Assembly: GCF_024713945.1 (NCBI RefSeq)
Contig: NC_134679.1
Coordinates: 5,647,001-5,711,000, forward strand
Length of the DNA stretch: 64,000 bases
DNA from: Dermatophagoides farinae
Lineage: Eukaryota > Arthropoda > Arachnida > Sarcoptiformes > Pyroglyphidae
Direction: 5' to 3'
Under the pieces are notes generated by a model that ran no database searches, was not told the DNA's origin, and saw nothing but the letters and a program-made list of their open reading frames with translations. Each line of letters starts with the position of its first letter. Within the stretch, counting starts at the first letter, position 1. The translations under genes and the position numbers were made by a program. Shown one piece after another: positions 27,201 to 39,447 of this stretch.

Positions 27201-30200
27201 GTCCAGTTTTCGTGAAAAAAAAATTTAATTTCGTAAACGCTAGACTTAATTTCTCTTTCAATTTCAATTTCAACATATATACACAACAGGACAGGACTTT
27301 ATATTTTTACTTTTTTTTTCTTGTCATAATCATAAAAATGAATGAGAAATGAATCGCACGTTAGAAAAAAAAGTTAAAAATAGTTTTTTTTGATTTTTTT
27401 TTCATTTCATAAATAAAAATAAAATCCAATCAGGTATTTTTTTACTCTCTTTTTTGTTTTGTTTTGTTTTGTTTTGCCTTCTCTTTTTTTTCAATTTTGC
27501 TTTCACAAACATTTTTTTTTTTTTGATCATCAGTGGTTATTGGTGGTCTTTATCGGTCTACAAACTTGACTTTTTTTCAATCAATCAAAAATAACTGTTT
27601 GGAAGAAAAAAATGACCTGTTGTTGTATGATTTTGGATATCAAAAAAAAAAAAAATTGCTGTGAGGGGTTCAAATGTGCTGCCATCTATGGCCAAATAGG
27701 TTGAATCTTTTTTTTTCAATTTCTTGATTTGATGATAATTTTCGTGAGAAAATTTTTTTTTGATCACATTGATCAATTAGATTTTTTCTTCAATAAAAAT
27801 GATTATTTATTACTCGAATGATGATTTATTGGGACATATATGAAAGAGCAAAGTGAAGTTAACGAGTCATGATGTTCTTCACTTGTTCTATACTTGTTGT
27901 TGTGATGACTGTAACCTAAAAAAAATCAGTTACCAACAAATAACGACAAACAAATGACAATTGAATTGAAACAATCGATCGATTAGTAATATTGGTTTGG
28001 ATAGAAAAACTGAAAATGAAGAAACAATTATTATTGATTGTATTCTCTGAATGAAAATTGGTTTTTTTTCTCTTGTTATTCACAACAACAATACTTGAAA
28101 TATAAAATTTGACCTGAATAGATTATTGATTACGATGGACAAAAATCAAATCGAATCGAATCAATTTCAAATCCATTCCAAACAACCAGCCAGTTGAAAC
28201 CCTTTTTATTGTGGTTTTAATTTACAATAAACAAATCAAATATATAGAAAAAAAATTGAACCAAAAAAAATCGAATCCAATTCAAAATAAATGTGTTCGA
28301 GTGTGTGTGTTTATAATTTTTGACCTGAATATTTTGACCATAAACGTGTAATATCCACCACAACAACAACAACAATGAAAATATAACAAACAAACAAACA
28401 ATAAAACACATACCATGATGATATAAATCATAAATGAAATCCTTCACAAAAATGTTAAGATGTTTTAATTCAGATGTCTTTTTTTTCTTTCTCTCACCCT
28501 CTCATTCTCGGTGTGTGTGTGTGTCTGTGTTGACAACTTTATTATAAAACCAGAAAACAACAACATCAACAAAAACAACAAAGTTCCAACAAGTGTGTCA
28601 AGTGAGAGAGAGAGAGAGATATGAATGAATCGATATATCCGATATCATATTTTTGGTTATTGTATTTTGTATCCATACAAAAATGTTTTGTGTGAATGAA
28701 ATTCAACACACAAACACACACACACATATTTATATGTATACATACGGCATCGATTGATTGAAAATCGATCGATCGACACACGTCGATTTATTTTGATTGG
28801 ATCTTGGTTAGTTAGTTTATTATTATTATTATTATTGACTTTCAATTGTTGTTGTTGTTGACGATCCTTAGGGTAGTTTTTATTTCCAAAGTTGTCAAAA
28901 CTTTTTCTTTTTCTTTTCTTAAACAACAACAAGGTTGTTGCGGTTAGTTAGTTAGTTAGTATATGCATCCTGTGTTGTTGTTGTTGTTGTTGAAATCAAG
29001 GTGTTTCAAGACAGTCATGAAATCAAAGAGGTCGAGACTAGATATTGTTGTTGTTATTGCCTAGACACATCATATAACCCTCAAAAAAAAATTATTGTTC
29101 AACGCGCTCTTTGACCTGTCAAGGCTACTATTACTACGGGTGGCCGACAAAAAAAAATATAATGATGATGCTTTCGGGATAATGAGTGTTCGCTTTTTTG
29201 AAAAGAAAAAAAATTTCAATCAGACCAAATAAAAAAAACCAGACGTCGACTAGACACTGAAAGAGGTATTGTATGGTACTAACGAAAAAAATAACGAAAA
29301 AAAACTCATTGAAACCAACAAAAATAGCAGCAGCAGCAGCAGCAGCAGTGCTAGAAAAAAAAGGTCGCGTCGCGTGTCAAACCCATCGTCCATGTGTACA
29401 TTTTTGAATCTTTGTTGCTCAACTTGATTCATCATGGATTCAAAACAGTGGAAAAAAAATACTAACAAGATTATGGATGTCTTTTGACCTTTGTCCTAAT
29501 TTTATCCTATCCAGGATGTTGTTGTTTTCTTCAATGATGAATAATATGAATTTTTTACGCAAAAAAAAATATTTTTTTCAACAAAAAAAAGTGAAAACAA
29601 CAACAAAAACAACAACAATAGCTGGGAAAACAATGATATCACAACGTAACCAAAAAAGACGAAAAAAAGGGTAGTACCACCACAACCACCAAAAAAAAAA
29701 CAAGATTTATGTGTCTGGCCACGATGAAAATCTCTCATCATCATCATCATCATCATTTTCATTCAAAATCAATATCATGTGAAAAAAAAGTGTTGTCTAA
29801 TCTTGATAAACAATAAATAATAAAAACAAATAAACATCTTGCATCAAGTTTTAACGAGCAACAAACAACAAACAACAACAACAAAATGATGTAATGCATG
29901 TTTTTCTACTGATTATCATTGTGTGTATTGAATTTTTAATCAATTTTTTTTTCAAGTAATTAATGATTTTTTTTCAGAGTGAAAAAAATAAACAACAACA
30001 ACAACAACAACAGGCAGAATTCAACAAATTGCTTGCGACATTGCAAATTTTGATTCAATCTTAGAAGATAAATCATCATTTTTTTTTAAACGAAAACACT
30101 ATATCTTTGAATGAAACAGCAAAAAAAAAACAGTAATCGATGGACATTTTGTCACGAAAAATTTTTTTTTTTTTAAAGAAAATTTCATTTTCATTCCATT

Positions 30201-31280
30201 TTTTATTTTTTTTTTTTTTTTTGATTGTAAAAATATGAATTAATTACAAATGGATCCGGATGATCAATGATAATGATTATGAGGATTTTTTTTTTAAAAA
30301 ATTTTATTTATACCACTCGATACATAAATGTAAAAAAAAAATCAATCACAATGTCCTTGGAATGATTTAGAAAAAAAAATAATAATTTGTCCAAATGAAT
30401 TATGATGACGGACAACAAACGATAATGATCATCTAAATGAGTTATAAACATTAACACACACACATTGAATGAATGGCCTGATAACCATTGGGACAATATC
30501 GAATTGAAATTTTTTGTTGTTGTTGTTGTTGTTATTTTTCTTTAAAAAATAACAAAAAATTTTCGAAACAAAATTTTTTTTTTCTTCTTCTTCTTGATTC
30601 AAATTACACATTCACATTCGAGAACCTCGAAAAGTTTATTCACATTTTTTTTATATATATAAATGAATGAATTTGCGAAATGCCAAAGTGTTTTTTTTTG
30701 TTATTGTTGTTGCTATCGAGATATAAATTCAGACGACTATCAACAAGTTGAATGAATGAATATAGCCCAATATTGATCCAAAATGGATCGTATAAATGTG
30801 TGTCTGTGTGTAAACGATAAATGTGGATTGAATAACTATTTGATTATTTTGTTAATGACCAATTGTGATGGCCTTCAATACAACAACATCATCATCATAA
30901 TTGTTGTTGTTGTTGTTGTTCATTATTTTTTTTTGTCTTATAAATTACGACATCGATGAAATGACCTTACAAATATTAACAAATTTGTAATATTTTTTTT
31001 TCATTGATTTCAGAATGAAGTAAACATACACACACACACACACACACACACATAGCAATAGCCTTACTGTGGATTGAATTTTTTTCAGGTAATTTCTTTC
31101 GATCGATCTGATTCTGTCAATCAAAAAAAAAAAAAAAAATCTAGAAAACAAAAGAATAGAATGAACCTGAAAAATTACATTTTTTTTATTGTCTAGAGAC
31201 AATTGTTCCAATTGGAACCACAACATAAGCTGAATGAAAAGCAGATGTTGTTGATCATCCTAGAGCAAGAAAGATGAGAA

Positions 31281-31342
31281 ATAACCGGAAAAATTTTTTT
31301 TGTGAATAAAAAAAATCTCTTGGTTGATTGGTGTCCGGTTAT
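31281..31342. repeat. Inverted ATAACCGGA / TCCGGTTAT pair
   Basis: ATAACCGGA at 31281-31289 and its exact complement TCCGGTTAT at 31334-31342 flank 44 AT-rich bases. Similar GGTTAT-type arms around A/T cores occur at 6335-6363 (one mismatch) and 22878-22911 (imperfect); the pair at 13102-13135 has related GAACCAGAA arms. They could be remnants of a short non-autonomous inverted-repeat element or independent hairpins. Confidence 0.4.
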
Positions 31343-31905
31343 TGCGATGATTCAAAAAACCGAAACACACACACACAAGCATCACATTGAAGAAAAAAAA
31401 ATAAATATCAAGCCCCTCTATTTATGATCATTTCATATGTCCGGATATGAGATTTTTTTTGCCTTAAAATTTTGGGGAGAAAACTGAAAACAATCTGAAA
31501 AAAAATTGGATTAAATGAAGAAAACCTCCCGGTTCACAAACAACAACAACAACAACAACAATTCCAACACATCAATCTCTTTGGTTCTCATTAACAACAA
31601 CAACAACAACAACAACAAAAATACTTCAGTTACAAGCCTACACATTCATACATATCATACATTTATTAAACTAAAATATTTTCTGGCCTAAATCAATCGA
31701 TGATGATGATGATGATGATGGTGGTAAATGTCGGTTACGAGATGAATTTTCATGTTTTTTTTTCTTTTTCTTTTTTTTGTGCCCAAAAAAAATGAATTGA
31801 AATGATGAGAAATATAATATGAATGAAGAAAACAAAACAAAAAAAAACAAAATTTTAATAGAAAACATGCCCATAAAACTGACATAAGAAAAAGAAAAAA
31901 CTATA

Positions 31906-31942
31906 TTTCGGGTAAAAAAAAAAATTTTTTTTTTACCCGAAA
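31906..31942. repeat. Perfect A/T-loop hairpin with CGGGT/ACCCG arms
   Basis: TTTCGGGT plus eleven A is followed directly by ten T plus ACCCGAAA. This is an essentially perfect 37-base inverted repeat. It would form a long stem if single-stranded or transcribed. No flanking target duplication was recognised. Confidence 0.7.
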
Positions 31943-34900
31943 AAAATTAACGAAAATTTTCAGACACACACACACAGACTTGTTTTATGTACATGTGTAT
32001 TTCCGAGATTGCCATAATCATAACCAAGCCAAGCCAAGCCATGCCAAACCAAACCTAAATGTTGACCTGAATTTTTCAATATGAATAAAAAAAGTCTGAA
32101 ATTTTTTGAAAAAAAGTAAGAAACCACAATATATAGACATTGAATAGACCGAATGAAAGAAAAAAAAATTTTCTCTATTTGTTTATTTGTTTGTTTGTGA
32201 GGCATTTTTTTTTTTTTTTTTTTGAACAACGTGACCCAAGCATATAGAGAGATCGTTGAGGAGTTGAAGAAAAAAAGGTCAAATTTTGTGTGTGTGTGTG
32301 TGTGTGCGGGTGTTTGGTCTTTCAAGTAGGTAGTTAGGAAAGTAGGTGGTGGTGGTGGCCATGATAGCCATTGATGATGATGATGGACATTGAAGCTTGA
32401 CCTTAGACCTTAGATATTATATACTGACCTTGTTACACACAGAGAAAAAGAGAAAGAAGAAAGGTGAAAAAACTAAGTCATTCATTCATTCAAATGGCCA
32501 GACATAGACACTTAGAGAGAGATAGGCAGACAGGCCTTGTCCTTGGATAAACCGAAAAAGATTCTTTTGAGACCCTTTTTTTTCTTCTTTGATTTTTGAT
32601 ATGATTAACACACGGACACACACACACCCTCACATTTCATTCAAAATACAATGCCAATGTCATTGAGACCATATGGGTCAAATTGACCATGATCTTTATG
32701 CGGAATGAATGTCTGACCCAAGTCTAAAAAATATAACATAATGGTATCTTTGAAAAAAAATCTGTTGTCATCAAACAGAGAAAAAAAAATAATACACAAA
32801 CACACACACACACGTAGACAGGAACAAGGAACAAAGGGATTGGGTTGAATAATCATCAATAGTGATTGGTCAACAACGGTGATGAGAATGTAAAATTCAC
32901 AAATGACCGGTAGAAGTGAGGTAAAAAAGGAAGTCTGGATTTTTGTTGGAAACAAAACAAAAATTATGCCATAATAGCTTGTGTAATAATAGTGATTCTC
33001 AATTGTTAAACTGGAAAAAATAAAAAATCTATCTTTCTATCAATCTTACACATAACCAGGTAGGAAGTTCAAAATTGAAAAAAACCCTTATGAAAAAAAC
33101 CAATATTAAATCCATGTGACCGTCAATTTTTTTTCCATAACAAGTCAAGCCTTGTGACCTTATTTTTTTTCTCTAGTAAGCGTAGGCGAACATACATAGT
33201 AAGACCCTGGGGTACTTGGATGGTTGAACTTGATACTGGATTGTGTGTGTGTGTGTTGGTGTTGGTGGTGTCAAGAACTAGTCATTGTATAAAACATGCA
33301 CACACACAAAAAAAACAAGGACTGACGTCTATTACGTCGTAACGGGCTAAAGGTTACGGTTACGTCGTCATCATCATCATCATCATCATTGTCGTAATCG
33401 ACATTTGGTCTGATCATGATCATTATACCATGTTATGATTTGATGGTCGAGGTCGTCACACACTGAGGGCAAGAGAAAGAGAGAGAGAGAGAGAAGCCCG
33501 AGGGTCTATAAGTAGAGAAACAAAAAAAAACGGTCAAATTCCTTGTGTAAACTTGTGCAAATGGTATTTGACCTCGAAAAAAATATACAACAAAATACTC
33601 CAACACACACACACACAAAGAGAGAACAGAGTTCTTAACTTGAATGGGCCACCATTCTTTCTGAATGAACAACTTATTACCTAATGATGATGATGATGAA
33701 ATGAAATTACGAAACAAAACATCTGCATAATCAAATGCAACCGGAAAGACTTGTGTATGAATTCAATTAAAGAATCAAAAAGTTTATGTTTCATCAGAAA
33801 AATCCATCAGAAAAAAATGACCAAGAAAACCAAAAAAAAAACAAACAGACAGCCAATCAATGACATTCAATATAATTAGATGCATACAAATCATTCATTG
33901 ACAAGCAAAATCTAAAAATAATTCAAAATATGAATCAAAGAAAAATACAAAAATCCATTTTTAAATATCGACATCTGCCCACACACACACACACACACAC
34001 CTGCTTGTTGTCTGTATGGGTTAAAATGGGATATATTGTTTGTTTGTAGGTGTGCTTGTGATTGACCGACATTGAACCAATCACTGAATGTATTTGAAAA
34101 AAATATGGATTGACCTAGAATTTTTTCTTGTTTCTGTTTTGTTGTCGATTTTTTTTATTGGATTAATTTCTTCAACCCAAGTAACGTATATTTAGTTTTA
34201 TTTCTGTTCATCTATAATCGGAAATATATTTATGATTGACAATCGATCGATGCATTGATTGATTTGGTTTATGACATTTTTTTTCTTGTTTTTTTTCAGT
34301 GTTTAAATATTTTGATTTTTTTGTGTGTGTGTCTGTGTGTACATGAATTTGTGATGTTGGTGAGGCTGAGGGTGTGAGGCTTAGGGTTACGATTTATTTT
34401 TATTTTTTTTGGCTGCGAAATCAACGAAAAAAAAACTCAAATTGAATAAGGGTGGAGAAATTAGGTCATAACCACCATCATCACCACCACCACCACTAAC
34501 AACACACCAGGTGTGATTTAATCATGATTATAATGGTCAATACAATATGGCATTTTTTTTTCTTTGAATTTTATTTGAATCAAAATCAAAATGTGAAGGG
34601 TCGAATTTTCTGTCTAAAACAATTTTTTCTAAAATTCTGATTTATGAATTTTTTTTTGAAAAATTTTTTTAAAAAAATGATCACAAGTTTGCCATCTACT
34701 GGTGACGAATATCAACTCTTGTTGATCACGTGATTTTTGGTTTTTATTTTTTCATAAACACATTCCAGAATGATCCATTGATGGATTGGAAAATTTATTC
34801 AATAAATGTTAATATGAACGCAAATGAAATGAAATGAAATTATTGAGAATAAATTTGTTAATGATTTCTCCACACATTCGGAATAAATTTATATGTACAT

Positions 34901-35239
34901 GGACTTTGAATAATCAGTAGATTGTCTACTACTTATTGTTGATTGTCCATGTCATAAATATCGAGCTCGGCAAGGTCGCTTTTGGTTGTAATATAATAAA
35001 TATGACGTGTGTGTGTGTGTTTGTGAAAGTAGCCCAAAGAGAAAAAAAACAAAAGGAAATGGCTTGGCATGGCATGACATGGCAATGCAAATTTCAACAA
35101 CAACAAAAACGAATTTTTTTTAGGAATAAAAGGATTGACAGATAGACAATGTGGGCGAAGAGAAAGAAAATATTTTGCTAGCTCTCTCTCTCTCTCTCTC
35201 TTTCCTTCTGTCATCAATTCAATCATCAATATGAATGAA

Positions 35240-35269
35240 TGAATCATAAAAAAAAGTTTTTATGATTCA
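35240..35269. repeat. Perfect inverted repeat, 13-base arms
   Basis: TGAATCATAAAAA at 35240-35252 and TTTTTATGATTCA at 35257-35269 are separated by four bases. The arms match at every position. Confidence 0.75.
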
Positions 35270-35403
35270 AAGGTTGAATCGAGAATTAAGATTTCAACAT
35301 CATCATCGTATTTAATTGCAGCAACAGCAGCACACAGGTTTTTGTTTGTAATAATAATCCAAAAATTATTGACAATAACAACAACAACAACAACAATGGA
35401 CAG

Positions 35404-35437
35404 AAAAAAAACAAAATTCATGAATTTTGTTTTTTTT
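35404..35437. repeat. Perfect 34-base palindrome
   Basis: Eight A, then CAAAATTCA, are mirrored exactly by TGAATTTTG and a T run, with no loop. A uninterrupted palindrome of this size is uncommon even in AT-rich DNA. Confidence 0.75.
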
Positions 35438-37186
35438 TTTTTTTGACATCCAATGAAGGTTAAGCTCATGTATTTCGTACAACAACGAGAGAAAGAAAAA
35501 AAATAAAATCCAAGGATCACAATCATCATCGTCATTATAATCGATGATTGATTTTTTTTGTTGAGTATTTTTTTTCTTCATTTTGGAACACATATATCGT
35601 AGTGAATATGAACAGAATATCAAGATTGGCCAATAATAATGAATAATGATGATTTAGAAGATCCAACAAAATAAACGTTTCCCCCTTTCCATATTCAAAG
35701 TTTATTGGGTCATCATTTGTGATTAAATAATGGGGCAAAAACAAGATTCTTAAGAAAAAAAAGACTGAAATTTTCTTCAATCGGATCATCATCATCATCG
35801 TTATTATTCAATAAAAGTAAAACAAACGAAAAAAAAAATAAAAAAAAAATTGTGACGTGTCCCGATTTTTCTTTTCTTTCAGTTAATTTTTTTTTACTGC
35901 AAAAAAAATTAAAATTTTAATCAAGATAAGCGATTATCGTCATTGCAAAAAAGTTTCCATCGAAAAAACACACAAGCGCACACACACACACACACACAGA
36001 AACTATGTAAAATAAACGAGGGTTTTGAATTTCATCAATCAATCAATCAAAATTTTTGGATAATAATAATTTCTAATTACTTGACGACAACAAGTTATCA
36101 TCATCATCATCATCATCATTTTGGATTGAAAATAATCATGGTATTCATGATTTTTGAAACAAAATGATACACACACACACACACGTTTTGTTCCAAACGA
36201 AAAAAAATAGTAATGCCAAAGTAGTTATTATGAATAATGATCAATGTATACACAATCAATCAAGAGATGATGAATTTAATTCGATTTGAATTGGAAAAAA
36301 AAGAAACGATGCCTACAACAATGACAATTGACATGTTACATGATTACAGATCGCGTTTATGCACGTAATAATCTAGGATCATCAACGATGATGATGATGA
36401 TGAAATTGGATAAATTTTCAAAAAAAAAAAATTATACAAAGGGAGGGTGATTAGTTAAAGGTCAAACCATGTACGATCATAATTTGAAGGCTACCTGTAA
36501 GTGGTGATTATCATAATCATTTTTGATTATGTCGCATTTTTTTTCAATCATCATCATCATTATCATTATTATGATTATCATTAATGTCATTTTTTTATGG
36601 AATAAAATGATAGTTTTAGCAAAATAATAATAACGATAAAATCTCATTGAATTAGAGAATGGACGTTTGATTAACCACCACCACCACCTCCACCACCACC
36701 ACCACTATTTCAATGTCATCATGATACATATACAACAACAACTAACTAACCATGATGATGATGATGATAATGATAATGATTGAAATGAATGTTCATTTTC
36801 ATATTTCCAACCTGGAACAGAAAATGTAAAAAAAACGAACGTTTTGATTTTTTTTCTCTTCGCTTTCATTTCATTTTCATTTTACATTACTCTTAGCTTT
36901 GTCTGTTTCTGTGTGTGTGTGTGTGTTTGTGTGCGAATGGTTTTTCGACTCTTTTTTTTCGAATTCAATTATAAAATCAAATCAAAAAAAAACTCAATGG
37001 CAACGCCTAGCGGCAAAAATTGATTTTGATAGCATTTCATTTAGCATATAAAAACCTCAAACTGATTGATGATTTCTAAGTGATAGATCCTAGATACATG
37101 ATTCCTTGATTTTGATTGACGGTGTTTGGTGGTGTTGTTTTTGTTCACAACAACAGTTTTGTCTTTTTTTTCATGTTAATTTGATA

Positions 37187-37222
37187 TATATAAAAAATTT
37201 TTTTTCCTACCATTCCTCATTC
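37187..37222 (+). promoter_or_regulatory. TATA box and initiator for the 37.3-kb gene
   Basis: TATATAAA at 37187-37194 is followed by TCATTC at 37217-37222, a full match to the arthropod initiator TCAKTY. The A at 37219 lies 32 bases after the TATA start. This predicts a leader of about 50 bases before the ATG at 37269. A second TATAAAA at 37047-37053 could serve as an alternative. Confidence 0.55.
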
Positions 37223-37268
37223 TTTGTTTGTGTATACGTTTCTGTTCTGTGAATCGAATAAAAACAAG

Positions 37269-38156
37269 ATGAAATTCTTGGCAATTTTTCTCATCGTTTT
37301 GGCTGCCACAACATCGGTAATGGCAGCTAAGAAAAAAAAAATTGCTGCAGCTGCTTCTGAACCATCTACGGTTTCTGTTCCACCACCATCACCACAAGCG
37401 GCAGATCAAACACCACGAAGGCCGAAAATTAATTGGGGTAAATGTCCACAATTAGAACCAACCGAACGTGATATTGAAGCAAAATCAAATATTCTACAAG
37501 AATGTTTACGACAAAATCCACCACCACAATCGGAATCGCTTACACAAGAACAAATTATACAACGTAAGTGTATAATGGCCGCACAAAAAACATAGATTGA
37601 ACATTTGAATTAATCCAATTGAATTTTATTTTATATTGAAATAAAAAAAAAAATCTATATAGATCAACAAAGTGTTACTGAATGTGCATTGAAAATTGAA
37701 AATTGGGTAAGTTTCTTTATTCATTCACATTTAAAATGGTGATAATAATTTCATTAATTTCAATTTCAACAAAAGTTTGATAAAAAAGGCCAATATAAAT
37801 ATAGTAAAGCCGAAAAAGAGATTAAAAATAAAAATCTACCTAAAGATATGGAAAAAGTATTGCTGGAATCACATAAACAATGTTCACAGATTGCACAGGA
37901 TCGACAACAAGCAGTGAAAAATATGGCCGTTGTTGAACAGGTTCAAGTTTATCAAGGATGTGTAAGTGTTTTTTGTTTTTCGTGTTTTGTTTTTCCGATT
38001 CAAAATGGAAAATCCAAAAATTAGAAAATAACGAAAGAAAAAAAAACCCGAAAAACTAAACTATTTTTCTGTTTGCTATTTTTTTTTAAATTTTTTTTTT
38101 CACAGATGGATGCTCACATTACACAGAATTGTCAGATTCAAATCAGTGCTGTTTAA
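37269..38156 (+). CDS. Secreted six-cysteine protein, possibly odorant-binding-like carrier
   Basis: Four exons (37269-37563, 37663-37706, 37776-37961, 38106-38156) join with phases 1, 0 and 0 at GT-AG junctions. They encode 191 residues ending in TAA at 38154. Residues 1-19 form a clear signal peptide (MKFLAIFLIVLAATTSVMA). A Lys/Ala/Pro-rich linker follows, then a helical domain from INWGKCPQLEPTERD. Six cysteines lie at 59, 79, 106, 149, 175 and 184. The last two are eight residues apart, as in classical odorant-binding proteins, and the 42-residue C3-C4 gap also fits, but the C2-C3 gap of 26 does not. Chelicerate OBP-like or candidate carrier families are possible. Secretion and gene structure are confident; function is not. 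Confidence 0.85.
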
Positions 38157-38391
38157 ATTTAAAACATACACACACACATCACATTAATCGATATATTGCT
38201 TTTGAAAATCCGGTTTTTTTGTCGATTGATTGCCGAATGAATAACAATAACAACGATCCGCAGGCAATATCCATGGAAAATCCATTAATCGATCAAGAAA
38301 AAACAGAAAACAAACACATTACTTTTCATTTTCGATTTTCAAACAAAACAAAAAACAACGAACAACCAGTTCTCAATTAAACAGAATTTGA

Positions 38392-38397
38392 AATAAA
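38392..38397 (+). terminator. Poly(A) signal of the 37.3-kb gene
   Basis: AATAAA lies 236 bases after the stop codon, on the gene's strand. It is the first canonical signal downstream. Confidence 0.5.
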
Positions 38398-38927
38398 AGA
38401 TGAAAATTTTTAAAATTTTTTTTTTATTTTTGAAAAAATAATAGAAAAAAAATTCATATAAAATTAATAGTTGACATAAATGTGATGCACGGAAATGAAA
38501 AATGAAAGAAAAACAGGAAAAAAAAGTTACAATTATCATTATTATCATCATCATCATTATAATTATTTATATTTAAAAAGGAAGTAGTATATGCAGTGTG
38601 TGTGTAGGTGGGTGTGTGGTGTATGTTTTTTTTTAAAGAAATAAGCTTATGTCAGTATTGTGTGTGGGTGGTGTGTGGGTGTGTCTGTGTATGTAGGTAT
38701 TTGTAATAATAATTCGAAAATGCCCTGTATTGTGTAAAATATGAAGAGGAAAAAAATTCGAGTAAAATCGGTTAAGAAATTAAAAAAAAGGGGGATGAAT
38801 GGTAAAACAAATCATTCCCAAGTGTGTACACACATACACGTTTTTTTTTAAAATGTGTGTCACGTTTTTATCTCTCTTTCTCTGAATAATAAAATTAGTT
38901 AATTTAAATAAATCGAAATTTCATGGC

Positions 38928-38958
<31 letters not shown>

Positions 38959-39447
38959 TGTAGTGTAGTGTTGGGAGAATGTTATGGGGTGCAAGAAGAA
39001 TCAAGGTGATTGAATATTTTCAATTTTCATTTTCTTGTAGCAATAATAATAATAATAAAAATGACAAAAATGTAAATAATAAAATGTCGGACAATCGATT
39101 GATTGATTGATTGGAAGGGGACTTATCTGGAGTGAGAAAATAACGACAATGATAATTAATTTATTTTGATGGAGATGCTATTTTTTTCTCGATTACGATT
39201 ATAATGATTGTTATGGATGGTTTTTTTCCGATGACGATATTGATCAGTTTTTTTTTATATTGCATCACACATAGAAACATCGTACACACACACACACACA
39301 CATACAAACACCTTTTACACACATACATAATGATAAAATGGCACGTGTTTCAAATACACCATTTAAAGTGGTCATTTGTGTGTGTGTGTGTGTGTGTGTG
39401 GTGTTTCATGATCCAAAAAAAAAAAAAAAAAATTCTTTCCAATGTTT
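38398..39447. other. Intergenic and 3' UTR sequence between two converging genes
   Basis: This spacer lies between the secreted-protein gene (plus) and PRL (minus). It contains several GT-rich runs (38590-38700, 38932-38957, 39376-39399). A minus-strand AATAAA at 39160-39165 could be the PRL poly(A) signal. No coding signal was seen. Confidence 0.55.

Larger units (their letters stand above)
12321..37186. other. About 25 kb gene-poor stretch upstream of HR4
   Basis: I find no credible protein-coding exon here on either strand. The open frames are translations of (GAT)n, (AAC)n, (CA)n, (CT)n and A/T runs. The interval separates the HR4 start (minus) from a plus-strand secreted-protein gene. 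It could hold HR4 promoter(s), untranslated HR4 first exons, enhancers or non-coding RNAs. Donor-like sites on the minus strand (for example GCCAG followed by gtaaat near 21465, and TATCG followed by gtaaga near 19600) could mark untranslated exons, but none can be proven from sequence. No tRNA or rRNA was recognised. Confidence 0.6.
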
